Shown here: one piece after another, positions 12,605-23,820 of the stretch
Position numbering within the stretch: the first letter of the stretch is position 1
Layout: each line of letters begins with the position of its first letter
Assembly: GCA_003344405.1 (NCBI GenBank)
Contig: NOWV01000191.1
Location: 62,001-126,000, forward strand
Source: Trichoplax sp. H2
Lineage: Eukaryota; Placozoa; Uniplacotomia; Trichoplacea
DNA: 64,000 bases
Reading direction: 5' to 3'
Made by a program: the position numbers and the translations under genes
The notes under the pieces: generated by a model
Seen by the model: only the letters and a program-made list of their open reading frames with translations
Told to the model about the DNA's origin: nothing
Database searches by the model: none

Positions 12605-12960
12605 TTTTCTACTCATACAGTAGTGCTGTATACATACAGATTTTACTCTACAAAGGCACGGTATCGGTACTATACCATGACTATACTACAGTATACGGTA
12701 CTAGCGTAGTTTTTACCAGAATTTTCTGTCATTCCGTCTGTACAACGACGCCATAACAATTTACTGTCTGAGTAGCTAGCTGTACTGCGAATGTGACCAA
12801 ATTTTTCAAAATAGTCATTGATGATTATATATGTTAATTATAAACAGTCTCCAACTGCAAATTTTTTTACACTGCTTTTAGCTATTTTTATTTATTTCGC
12901 TGAAGGTTTAAAAATAAAATAATTATATTGTATTGAACGTGTATACAGTACTGTACACTA
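12605..12960. repeat. Palindromic GTAC/ATAC cluster upstream of CDC50
   Basis: Imperfect palindromes built from CAGTA, GTATAC and CGGTAC words, ending with a near-perfect inverted repeat at 12940-12959 whose core TACAGTACTGTA (12944-12955) is the same 12-mer found upstream of REXO4 and TMEM101. It lies about 290 bp before the CDC50 start. Confidence 0.65.
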
Positions 12961-13245
12961 TCGCGATGCTTGAGTACCGGTTCATTCAGTGATGAGCATT
13001 CCAAAAAAATAAAATAGTTATATAATTCATATTAACGTATTTCTTACTTGTGATACGGGTGATGTGTTGATATTAAGACATACAATAGCCGATAGCGTCT
13101 TTTCTTGGTAACAGTTTATTTGCAGTTATATTCCTTTGCGGAGATGATTTGTAAATTTATTACTATCATATTCTACGTATCAACAGTAGGCGAATATTGC
13201 TTGTATGCCTTGCTACGTTGACTGCCTGCTGCATATTATTACCTC

Positions 13246-15494
13246 ATGAGTATAAACGTTAACAAGTGTGCAATCTCATCCGAAATCATAGATACCGCTT
13301 TCAAGCAACAGCGTATGAGAGCTTGGAAGCCGATAATGACTACCGGTTCTGTTGTGCCTGCTTTCCTGATTGTCGGTGTAATATTTCTTCCTCTTGGTAT
13401 ACTATTCCTATTTACTTCAAATAACGTAAGTATGCTGGATAGATGGCAACGTAGAAATAAATATCGTTTTAGTTGTACTACTATTGATTGATGGCTGATT
13501 AATTAAAAAAATGGATAAAATTTATGTTACCATGCATTTCTTAGCATCCATATTTATGTGCGTTCTTTTAAATTTATGCCTAGGTCAACGAGGTCGTGGT
13601 TGACTATACACATTGTAATGCCTCATCTGTATCAAATTCATTGTATCTTACAAGTCCCGGAATGAGTTGTGCCGACTACATTCAAGCGACTAATTTTACT
13701 GAAAATTGCTATTGTAATATAAGCTTTCAACTGTCATCAGCAATGACTGGCAAAGTTAGTATTAAAGCAACAATAGCGAAAAGCAGCGCTGATTTCTATA
13801 GTATAATTAATCTTCCCGGAATTCTAGAATTATTTATATTAAATAATCGGTATACAACTATATCTGAATAGGTATACATGTATTATGGACTAGAAAACTT
13901 TTATCAAAATCATCGAAGATATGTTCGAGCGCGTTCTGACTACCAACTTCTTGGGAATCCAACTTATACAGTTAGCGATTGTGAACCGTTTAGATATGCT
14001 AACGGAACAACCACTCCGATTGCGCCCTGTGGTGCAATTGCTAACAGCCTATTTAACGGTAATTGTTTTATTAGAGAATTGAATCTTAAGAAATGATAAT
14101 ATTTGGATGAAGTCTTTGATGCATTTCGCATCAATATATACGATAAATTGCCCTCGAAACAGTTTTAATTATCCAGAGCAGTGCATAGGTGCAAACTATA
14201 TGTAGTCAATTATCGTAATAGTTCGCTCTAGTAACTTATCCACGTCTGTTTTGGATAAATTTGTCGGTTAGATAACTGCAAGTTCTTCTATATTTTTTAA
14301 AATTTTAAGCACATTAGGTGACCGTTAGATGCGTTAAATATGTAATTACTTTCTTATTTAAAAAATTCATCATACACTTTTAGATTCACTAACTTTGACG
14401 TTCCAGAACACTACTGGTAATGTCAATGTTGGATTAATTGACCGCGGTATCGCTTGGAGTGTTGATTTGAGTATTAAATATAACAATCCTACCGTACAGA
14501 CCGGATTTCCATTAAGGTATGGATTTAATGGTACGGCAAAACCTCCTTATTGGCGTAAGCCTGTATACGAGTTAAGCTCTGACCCCAACAATAATGGCTT
14601 CAAAAATGAAGATCTCATCGTGTGGATGAGAACTGCTGCATTACCTCGCTTTCGTAAACTTTATCGTAAAGTAAATCACACTCAAGCAGGATTTGTAAAT
14701 GGTTTACCAAGTGGAAATTATTTCTTCAATGTGGAATATAGTATCCTTTTCACTTTTTGCCATTTTGTACTGCATTAAATACTTCAAAATTAAGGTACAT
14801 AATGTGGTAATGCCCTTGAATTATGTCCTCAACTGTAATATAATAGACTTTCCTGTGACGACTTTCAGTGGCAAAAAGCGATTGATACTATCTACGGCAT
14901 CATGGCTGGGTGGTAAGAATCCCTTCCTTGGAATTGCTTACATTACTGTTGGATCAATGTGCATTGTCTTAGGCTTCCTGTGCCTATTCTATCATTATCA
15001 ATATGCAAACAGGTAAATAGCATGCAATATTAACTTAATTTGCGGAGAATTTTGCAAAATCTCTTTTAGATCAATGTGCTTAGCAGCCAGCTTGCTAGAC
15101 AATTAAACATATTATAGGCGCATCGGTATGAAAACCGCCCCTCGCAAAGAAAATAGTATAAGTTTTTTGCTACTGTAATAAATACTGCTGACATAAATGC
15201 AAAAAAGAATTTAGGCATACTAGTTTATAGTGATTAAGCATTAAAGTTAAGGGAAACTATGGCGAAATTAAGATAGCGGGATTATATGTACTTATAGCAG
15301 CCATAGAGAGCTATAATGCATTTAAGCTTAGTGCTTTTGGGATGTCTGGCGTTCGGAATTGTATCTTGAATTTGTATTTGTGGCTACCATGAAATTATAT
15401 TTCCTTTCCATTTTATTTCAGACCTCGTCAACTGGATGTAAGCAGTCGCAATAGTTTCACTACTAGAAAGTCACAGACTTCTCACGATTTTTAG
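13246..15494 (+). CDS. TMEM30A: CDC50/TMEM30A-like P4-ATPase (lipid flippase) beta subunit
   Basis: Six exons: 13246-13425, 13584-13754, 13872-14058, 14384-14740, 14847-15012, 15422-15494; 377 residues (human TMEM30A 361). The N-terminal cytosolic motif [14 protein letters not shown] (16-29) precedes the first membrane segment (about 36-56); the second lies at about 325-348 just after [11 protein letters not shown]. The large ectodomain keeps [46 protein letters not shown] and several N-glycosylation sequons plus paired cysteines. CDC50 proteins escort P4-ATPases out of the ER and are needed for aminophospholipid flipping at the plasma membrane and in the secretory path. Reading frames and splice sites are consistent at every junction. 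The tail after the second membrane segment is short and basic, ending in a Ser/Thr-rich stretch. Which of the vertebrate A/B/C paralogs it matches best is not certain; A or B by overall identity. Confidence 0.96.
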
Positions 15495-15880
15495 ATAGCA
15501 TAATAGGTTCAATTGTTGATCAGGCAACAATTCTCCGACATAACATTTGGATTAGTTTATAAAGCAAGAACTATAGTATATTAATAGTCAATTCTATTTT
15601 CTTTTGTTATCGGCCATAAGCTTGGCACAGGACATTACAGGCCCAGTATACTGTACTCTAATAGTTGTTTGCCAAATTACTGTAACGCCAACCATCAAAT
15701 TTTAACATTGGACTAGATAGACTTAAAGTGGCTGTCCTTACGCATCGGCTTATTAACCTAACCTCCAGATCACTGCTAACAAATGATGAACCATTTACAA
15801 AGTGTGATAATCCTTAGTTTACAATTTCAGGCTTTGACATTATATGTGTAACTATTTAGTGTATACGTGATATCTTTCTC

Positions 15881-15905
15881 TTGCGATCGCCTTCGGGCGA
15901 TGCAA
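15881..15905 (+). other. Small hairpin with a TTCG loop downstream of CDC50
   Basis: TTGCGATCGCC, TTCG, GGCGATGCAA: a 10-bp stem with one bulged G closed by a UUCG-type tetraloop, GC-rich in an AT-rich setting. It lies about 390 bp past the CDC50 stop and could be in the 3' untranslated region. No function is shown. Confidence 0.5.
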
Positions 15906-17639
15906 CTGTATGCATTATTGTATCCTTATCGATGCATATATGTAATAATGATTCAGCTAATATAGATTGTTGATGGTAGTTACAATTAATCATTTTGTTC
16001 ATGAGTTCTCGTTGCGTTTTATCGGAATAATTGCAGATCTCGAACGGCGATCAGTCTATTAAATTGAAGACAATGTACTCATATAGCAACGAATTATGAA
16101 AATTTCTTGAACAATCAAACGCATCGCTTTAGTTAATTTACCAAAGTGTCTAGATAATTTTATTTTATGAAGAACATTTGACTGTATTTTCTACGTTTGT
16201 AAGCATTATAGCGTTTTGTATATGCTTATAACATTTCGGCGTCATATTTTCTGATTGTTTCTACACTACAAGTATGTTATAAATCGTATTAGTTAAAATT
16301 TAAATGCGTTCAACCATTTATAGACCAGTTAAAATGTGACGCTATCGAAACAATGATGCACACAGCCTTTCAACGTACATTTTACGCAGCATTATAAAAG
16401 GAGAAGTATCGCTAGCTTTATAGAATAGATCGAATACTTAATACTTAACTTGATGACTGTAATTAACCATGCAACAAGCTAGTGGAAGACACATTTATGT
16501 TTCGGTTGTATTATATATATGCATATGCTATACAGTATATAATAAATTTAAACATGTTTTGACATGACAAACCCAATAAAGGACATACATGTTATCGATT
16601 TGCGCAGAAGTCATTTTTGCGAGTCATTTCGTATTATCTTATAAGGTTAAGATCCATAATTTTATAGCTTGCTATCATCAGAAAATGCTTCACATAGGTA
16701 ATTAAAATTTTAATCAGTAATGACGGCATAGCATAGCAGCCGATCAGATGATGAATTCTGTTTCGACTATGTAGTGATTTCAGCTAATCACAGTAGTTTT
16801 GTGTACAGACTTCTACTATTTCAAATCTTGAACTTTAGAATTCGAATTTTTAAATTTTTATATATTCATGCTGGATAGAGTTTTCAATGTGAAGTCGTTC
16901 ATGAATTTCATGCTCGGAAACATTCCTACTGAAGGCTAATAACTTACTATAGTATTAAAAAGTGCATCCTTGTTACATAAGGACCTTTAGGAACTATAGT
17001 CTTGGCGGATTGATAACGGTTCGCAATCCTCGATATCAACTTAAAGTTGACAGCTTTATCCAACTAGGATGTTAGGCACTCTTTAACTCGTTAGAGCCGT
17101 CATTGAAATTCCTACTTTATTTTTGGTATTGTTGTATAAGTGATTAATCAGCGTTCTACTCGAGCCAATTCTTTAGTATTATTAGGTTAGGTTCTCGTTC
17201 ACCTGTACAAGCTGTACAAACTCATATTTGTTAAAATGCAAAACTGCCGATTGATAAAAAAGCAGGCAGGCAAATTCTCACCGTTAAAATTATATTTATT
17301 TACGATTCAAGATAAAGTCAACTTGATCTCTTGATCTAGTGTAAAAGTTAGAATATAAAGTAAGATCAAGAAGCAGATTATGATTAAATAAATTTGTCGA
17401 GCAAGTATTAATAGGACCTTTAAAAAATGTTTTTATGTTTGGATTCAACTTGAATTGCAACTAAAGTAACAACTGATTTCCTTGCTCTGTGAGTGATTGC
17501 AGCTATAAACTCTCTGCTAGAATCTACCATAAAGAGTATTTAGCTATGCCAATACAGATATTTCCTAGAAATGCTAGCTATTTTAAAATGCGGATATGTA
17601 AGTTGATATTTTCAACATTACGATAAAATAGGTTAAGAT

Positions 17640-17763
17640 ATCATTTAAAAGTTTAAATTTTACATTAAATATCATTTAAAAGTTTAAATTTTACATTAAA
17701 TATCATTTAAAAGTTTAAATTTTACATTAAATATCATTTAAAAGTTTAAATTTTACATTAAAT
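17640..17763 (+). repeat. 31-bp minisatellite, four perfect copies
   Basis: Unit starts ATCATTTAAAAGTTTAAATT and ends TTACATTAAAT. Four tandem copies here; the equivalent place in segment 2 (17934-17964) has one and in segment 3 (18595-18687) three. The copies are identical, showing recent slippage or allelic variation. Confidence 0.95.
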
Positions 17764-17813
17764 ATTAGCCGGTCAGGTATCGTTAATCAAAAGCATTCAG
17801 TTTATGGATATAG

Positions 17814-17833
17814 NNNNNNNNNNNNNNNNNNNN
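17814..17833. other. Assembly gap (20 N)
   Basis: Run of 20 undetermined bases between segment 1 and segment 2 of the repeated block. Confidence 1.
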
Positions 17834-18458
17834 TTAGCTATGCCAATACAGATATTTCCTAGAAATGCTAGCTATTTTAAAATGCGGATATGTAAGTTGA
17901 TATTTTCAACATTACGATAAAATAGGTTAAGATATCATTTAAAAGTTTAAATTTTACATTAAATATTAGCCGGTCAGGTATCGTTAATCAAAAGCATTCA
18001 GTTTATGGATATAGTAGATTCTTTTCTAGATTAATTCTTCAATAAATCAAGATACAGTGTATTGCATAATGCTACACAGTATATACACACCGAACGAATA
18101 CCGCTGTATGTCTACGTAGAGTCAGCGGCAACGTTGTTTAAAGTTATACCTATTACATGTATAACTGAAGTCGTTATTTACCGTAATGCTATCGAAAAAG
18201 TTAATTTATTCTATCCACCTTTTACCTATTATGGTAATCTTGACGGTGAAAAAATAGTTATTTATACTTTTCGTTCTTCAGCTATAATATTAATAAATCT
18301 CCACATAGCTGGAAAAAAAGAACTCAAGATATGCCGTTATTTCATAGAAATAATTGCCAATTATAACCAATTTTATTCCTTATTAACTCTTTAGTCGTAG
18401 AAACTCCTATTTCATGTTTTTTTCTTACGTCTGCTCCCATGGCTATATGTAAATTCAC

Positions 18459-18478
18459 NNNNNNNNNNNNNNNNNNNN
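18459..18478. other. Assembly gap (20 N)
   Basis: Run of 20 undetermined bases between segments 2 and 3 of the repeated block. Confidence 1.
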
Positions 18479-19242
18479 CTACCATAAAGAGTATTTAGCT
18501 ATGCCAATACAGATATTTCCTAGAAATGCTAGCTATTTTAAAATGCGGATATGTAAGTTGATATTTTCAACATTACGATAAAATAGGTTAAGATATCATT
18601 TAAAAGTTTAAATTTTACATTAAATATCATTTAAAAGTTTAAATTTTACATTAAATATCATTTAAAAGTTTAAATTTTACATTAAATATTAGCCGGTCAG
18701 GTATCGTTAATCAAAAGCATTCAGTTTATGGATATAGCAGATTCTATTCTAGATTAATTCTTCAATAAATCAAGGTACAGTGTATCGCATTATGCTACAC
18801 AGTATATACTCACCGAACGAATACCGCTGTATGTCTACATAGAGTCAGCGGCAACGTTGTTTAAAGTTATACCTATTACATGTATAACTGAAGTCGTTAT
18901 TTACCGTAATGCTATCGAAAAAGTTAATTTATTCTATCCACCTTTTACCTATTATGGTAATCTTGACGGTGAAAAAATAGTTATTTATACTTTTCGTTCT
19001 TCAGCTATAATATTAATAAATCTCCACATAGCTGGAATAAAAGAACTCAAGATATGCCGTTATTTCATAGAAATAATTGCCAATTATAACCAATTTTATT
19101 CCTTATTAACTCTTTAGTCGTAGAAACTCCTATTTCATGTTTTTTTCTTACGTCTGCTCCCATGGCTATATGTAAATTCACAATATGATTATTAGACCAA
19201 AGAATATGAATATAGATTATGGATCCATGATTAATTATTATC

Positions 19243-22200
19243 TTACCGAGTAGCGCCAGCTTTAAGAAGTTTCTTTTTCAGTTCCCCTTTATTATGCATT
19301 GCTATCACATCACTAGCACCACCTAAGCATTCGCCATTTAAAAATACTCTAGGTACCTAATATTGTATGAGCACAACAAAATACATTCACTGCTTTTGCA
19401 AAATAATTGTGATCTTAATATTGGTAGGTAGCCATAACTAATCGGTAACTTTTCTTTCATTTTATTATACCGTAAAGTTATTATATGTAGCAATGATAAC
19501 ATTTACAACGCTACTATTACGAAACCAATTACTTGAGATAAAAACTTATTAAACATTTAAAAGCCAATCTAACGTTTGACTGTAATCGTAATCAAATTGT
19601 AATTTCATAACACTTTTAGCGACGTCACTATTTTCAAATTGAAGATCATGAATATGAATTGAAACACAAATGGTGCATCATTTTCCCTATTGTTAAAACT
19701 GCTTACTTTTATGACATTATAATTTTTTTTTGTTATAGGAATTAAATGTTATCCTGATTAATTATTTACCAATGAAACTATCTTTTTATTGCTAACGTCA
19801 CTTCCATTAATCGACTGAAAAACAATACTCATTTACAGAAAAGCTCAGCAACAACCACAAGATATTCTAGTCTTTAAATAACAGTAATTTTATATTGTCA
19901 TGACAATAGTTCGTAAACATCTAAATTTCTCTGTACGGAAACCGAAATGCTGGAAATTGATCCATTTAAAATTAATTAACTGTAATCGTGTATAGCTTAT
20001 GCTTGAATGAAAGCCAACGAAAAATATTTAATCACTAATTTTTCTGTCGATATAAATTCGTATAAGATAGTTATACATGAAATGCAGTTGAAAGAGAGTC
20101 ATTAAGGTACGGTAGCCAATAAGAAATGATGAATGAATAATATTCTTGCATGATACAGTATTCAAACACTAGGCATCAAGTCTTCCACGAAAAATTTTAT
20201 CCACTTGCAAATAATATCCTCGTATCGACTTGTAATATGTTGAAATCTACGATATAAGTTTTTCAAAAGTGCAAATATGACTGTCATGGTACGCCGTTAC
20301 TAATTAAGTAACTGTAAATTAATGAATGCTTATGAATAGATAAGATAAGGTTATGTGCTATGTTTTAATGCGCTTGTAGCTGATAATAGGATGGTAGAAA
20401 TGAGATAAAAATAGAAGTTGTTAGCAGTTAATTTACTGTAGGTTTATAAGTTGTGTTAATCTCTAAAAATTGAGCTGTATATGGACGAAGGTTAAGCGTC
20501 TTAACACCTGATAGCTTGTAGCTATCTAAGTCTGAGGATATCGACATGTATATTTAGTAATGGTATTATACTAATTAATGTAACTTGTAAAGCATGAATT
20601 CTCACTCGTTAATATTGGAATTCACTGTAGAAACCTATTTAAGCGCGTGTGTTTGTAGAATAAAGAAAGTAATTGCTCAAGAAACGGCAAGACTCATATC
20701 GTGAAGAATAGTGTAATAATTAGTCAGTTGTCTGTGGAGATCAGCCGAGAAATCGAGTTCTCAAATACTTCTCTCATANNNNNNNNNNNNNNNNNNNNTG
20801 AAATGCAGTTGAAAGAGAGTCATTAAGGTACGGTAGCCAATAAGAAATGATGAATGAATAATATTCTTGCATGATACAGTATTCAAACACTAGGCATCAA
20901 GTCTTCTACGAAAAATTTTATCCACTTGCAAATAATATCCTCGTATCGATTTGTAATATGTTGAAATCTACGATATAATTTTTTCAAAAGTGCAAATATG
21001 ACATTATAAAATATAGAAAATGACCAAATTCATACTAGGTACGGTATCTAGCCTTTATTTCCTACAACTAATTGAATGCCATATATCATCCTTATCGACA
21101 CATTAAAATAGATTGATGTTTAGAGGAGAATGCCGGTACATTGTGGCAGAATAACAACGCTTATAGTGCTGAATCAAGAATTTAGGTAATATTACTGTCA
21201 TTTCTGTACTTGTGGGCTGCTAAAGCTAAGAAATCATATTGGTGCTGATCCTACATTGTAGTGATAAAGAGTTAAAAGGCCAAAAGTTTCTACGCGAAGT
21301 GTTTTAGCGAGTTTAGTAATTCATATGCCTTCAAAAGCCATAACTATAGGTATTGTTGAGCATGAAATTTATAGGATTTCACTATCTCTCCTGCTAGCGC
21401 CGTAAAGCAATAAAAACCGAAGAAAAATCAATATTATACGAGTACTTTACATCAAATAAATACTTGTATCATAGAAATATCGATTAGAACCGTTAAGAAG
21501 TAGTGTTTGGATAGCACTTGAGTCCGGATGTCTCTAGCTAGCAAAACAAGGACGAGCACACCGCTGATCCTATTGTTATATGAGCAAAAGCTGAAGAGCT
21601 GTAGCATAGTTGCCTAGAGAAGTTAGATTAAATACCTTCTACAACGGCGGTATATGATTATGATGGTTATAGAGCTATGACATGCCGTATAGTACTGCAG
21701 ACGAAGGAAAGAAACTAGGTCTCAGGTCTATGGTTCCTTCATAAGGCTGTCATAAAGATAAAAATGGCATTCAAAATTGGGATATGTTACTTACTTAGTG
21801 CTGAAGAATTTCATCTGAGTACTATAAATTTAGCAATGATACTCTTACAAATATTATAATCGTATTAGATAGAGTGGGCATTTAGTCAGATTTTTTCTGT
21901 ATAAATTGGAAATGTGAATCTTTAATTTGTCAATTTAATGCTATTTTCAGCACAAATAATTAGCCTTAGCGACTGTAAAACTGTTTCATATTCAATTTCA
22001 GCTTCGAAAATAAGTACAGATGCCTCAGATTAAGCATATCCATAAAAGATTACTCGAATTATAGATGTGATGATAGCACGTGATGTCAATAGTACTTTAA
22101 GTTCATATAAAATTCCTTAACAGTTCATACATCTTATAAAATCAAGATTTTCCAATAACTACTCGTTTTACTCCATAAACAGCTTTTTCTTACTGTTAAT

Positions 22201-23820
22201 ACTGACAGCATAGCCATATGAATAAATGCCTAAGCAAAATATTAAAGAGTGAAAAGGTCTAACTTGAGCAATAGATGTGAAGAAAAGCGGCGTTAATTTT
22301 TAATGGGCCCTAGCGCCTAATTTCTAGTATCCTCAGTTACTGGTTGAAAATTAATATTAAACTATTTTGTTTTCCTGGTGTATCGAATTAATTTCATCAT
22401 AAACTTCTATATTGGGATACGTATTGATTCCACTATATATATTTTAGTCCCTTGATAGTTAATTTACCATAGCAGTCGATTCTCTTGCAAATTAGTCTCA
22501 GTGTGCGTTCTCTGATATTTATCATTTACAGAGTACTCATGGTTGTTATTCTACGTTTTCTACCTTAGCCAATCAGAAGGTTTTCTAAATTTTAACTTTC
22601 TTTAAACGAATGCTTGAATAAGTATTGCGATAGTAATAGCGAGTAGTTTTAATGAAATATTTCGTATGTGCACAACATTAAAATTGCCGTCTTGAAATCG
22701 ATTACGGCAGAAACCTTCGCTAATACAAGTAATTTCGGTTAAATTTACTCATCAACTTGCATTCCATTTTTCTGTCAATTTTACTAGAATCTAGTTATCA
22801 ACGATTATAAGGTAATTTATAAGCATTTTTGACTCAGCCAGCTTGAATTTAATTACGTCATGTTTGGAAATAATATTGATTGTAGAATTACGATGATTTA
22901 TTAAAGTTACTTTCTACCAAATGTTATTGCAACAACTTGGTCGATAAGACTAGAGGAAAAAATTATTTATACTAATTATAATTACTATATTTAAATGGAT
23001 ACATTCAATCCGAGGAGATACGGCTTGATTCTCTTTCTGGTCATTTTCAAATAATATGCTTATTGAAATCATGTCAAGAAGGAAACTATATTTTTTTTAA
23101 GAGAATTCCAGGCAAATATTAATTCTCCTTTAGAAATAGCCTGCCGTTGTTATGATTACATAGACACTTCTTATGGTATATCCTTTAAATTGCCCATCTT
23201 CACCGTGGTAGACTGATGAGTATAAAGAACGATAACAATTTATACAATACTATTTCTATTTCTAACTTGTTTCGGTGGCGATAAGTATTTCTTCAGTAAA
23301 AATTAATACATTGTTATTACTAATAGCCCAATATAAAATGTAAAGCCATAAATGATATCGTTAAGACTATGCACATTAAGTTATTGAAAATGAAGATATT
23401 TCATTAAGATAAAATACTGCAGTTCTGAATTTTAATCCAAATTATAATACAAGGAAAACAGAAAAGTACTACTCAACAAAAAAACTTTAGATAATTAATA
23501 ATTGTGTCATGTTATGTTTCTGATAAATTTAGTTTTGCAAAAATGAAAAGACTGCTCTTAGGTTGGTAATTGTAACTTACCGTAGAAGCTCCAGTTTTTT
23601 GTTGTAAAATATTTTGTATCCTCCTTCCATCGCCACGTAAATCTAATTCGATATATTGACTTCTAACCGATAATTTCTTGAATAACGCTTTAACGTCATC
23701 ACAGTATGGGCAATAAGTTTTTGAAAAAACTACTACCTTATGCTTTGCTATGGCATTCTCCACAAAGACTTCCTCAGTTGACTTTGGATGGATTGATTTT
23801 TTCGATGAAAAGCATCCCAT
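19243..23820 (-). CDS. Dithiol glutaredoxin, putatively N-myristoylated
   Basis: Two exons on the minus strand: 23820-23581 and 19356-19243, joined in phase 0 (ACG|GTAAGT to TATTAG|GTACCT); 117 residues. The thioredoxin-fold active site is VVVFSKTYCPYCDDVK with C37-P-Y-C40; the cis-proline motif T80-V-P82 is restored exactly across the splice junction; the glutathione-binding GG lies at 92-93 followed by S95-D96. The class reduces protein-glutathione mixed disulfides with GSH. The chosen start gives MGCFSS, a classical myristoylation signal with a palmitoylatable Cys3, so membrane attachment is possible; a longer in-frame extension upstream has no evident merit. The two exons are 4.2 kb apart, far longer than other introns here, with a gap and a duplicated segment in between. 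AATAAA on the minus strand at 19100-19095 may end the transcript. CPYC resembles GLRX1; the length and N-terminus resemble short GLRX2 forms. Confidence 0.92.
20078..21003 (+). repeat. 205-bp direct repeat flanking an assembly gap
   Basis: Bases 20078-20283 and 20799-21003 are nearly identical (about three substitutions: CCACG/CTACG, CGACTT/CGATTT, AAGTTTTT/AATTTTTT). The second copy starts immediately after the N run. Either a recent tandem duplication or unmerged alleles; the assembly position favours the latter. Confidence 0.85.
20779..20798. other. Assembly gap (20 N)
   Basis: Run of 20 undetermined bases within the glutaredoxin intron, immediately before the second copy of the 205-bp repeat. 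Confidence 1.

Larger units (their letters stand above)
10729..13245. other. Shared 5' region between divergent TMEM101 (-) and CDC50 (+)
   Basis: No gene is supported. Open frames around 10757-11338 run through the palindromic cluster and are low-complexity. The minus-strand frame at 11335-11541 has no support. Two palindromic GTAC clusters (11109-11275 and 12605-12960) sit nearer to TMEM101 and CDC50 respectively, so promoters of both genes probably fall here. Confidence 0.55.
17523..19182 (+). repeat. Three near-identical segments separated by assembly gaps
   Basis: Segment 1 is 17523-17813, segment 2 is 17834-18458 and segment 3 is 18479-19182. All share the order: CTACCATAAAGAG-type start (missing from segment 2, which begins 14 bp in), a 31-bp minisatellite, GCCGGTCAGGTATCG, and, in 2 and 3, an identical 400-bp right part with a few substitutions. 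Segments stop or start at the N runs, so they look like overlapping contig ends or alleles left unmerged, not a true triplication. Confidence 0.85.
15495..19242. other. Intergenic region between CDC50 and glutaredoxin, with assembly gaps
   Basis: No gene is supported from 15495 to 17522. The rest is the triplicated segment described separately. The open frames at 18062-18394 and 18857-19117 are two copies of one sequence inside that segment and match no known family. Confidence 0.5.
19357..23580 (-). other. Long glutaredoxin intron
   Basis: 4.2 kb without open frames of note on either strand. It contains the 20-N gap at 20779 and a 205-bp direct duplication flanking it. No nested gene or RNA was recognised. 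Confidence 0.7.

Noticed and set aside
18062-18394. 110-codon frame found again at 18857-19117, as a duplicated gene
   Set aside because: The copies belong to a nearly identical repeated block, so an unbroken frame in both carries no evidence of selection.
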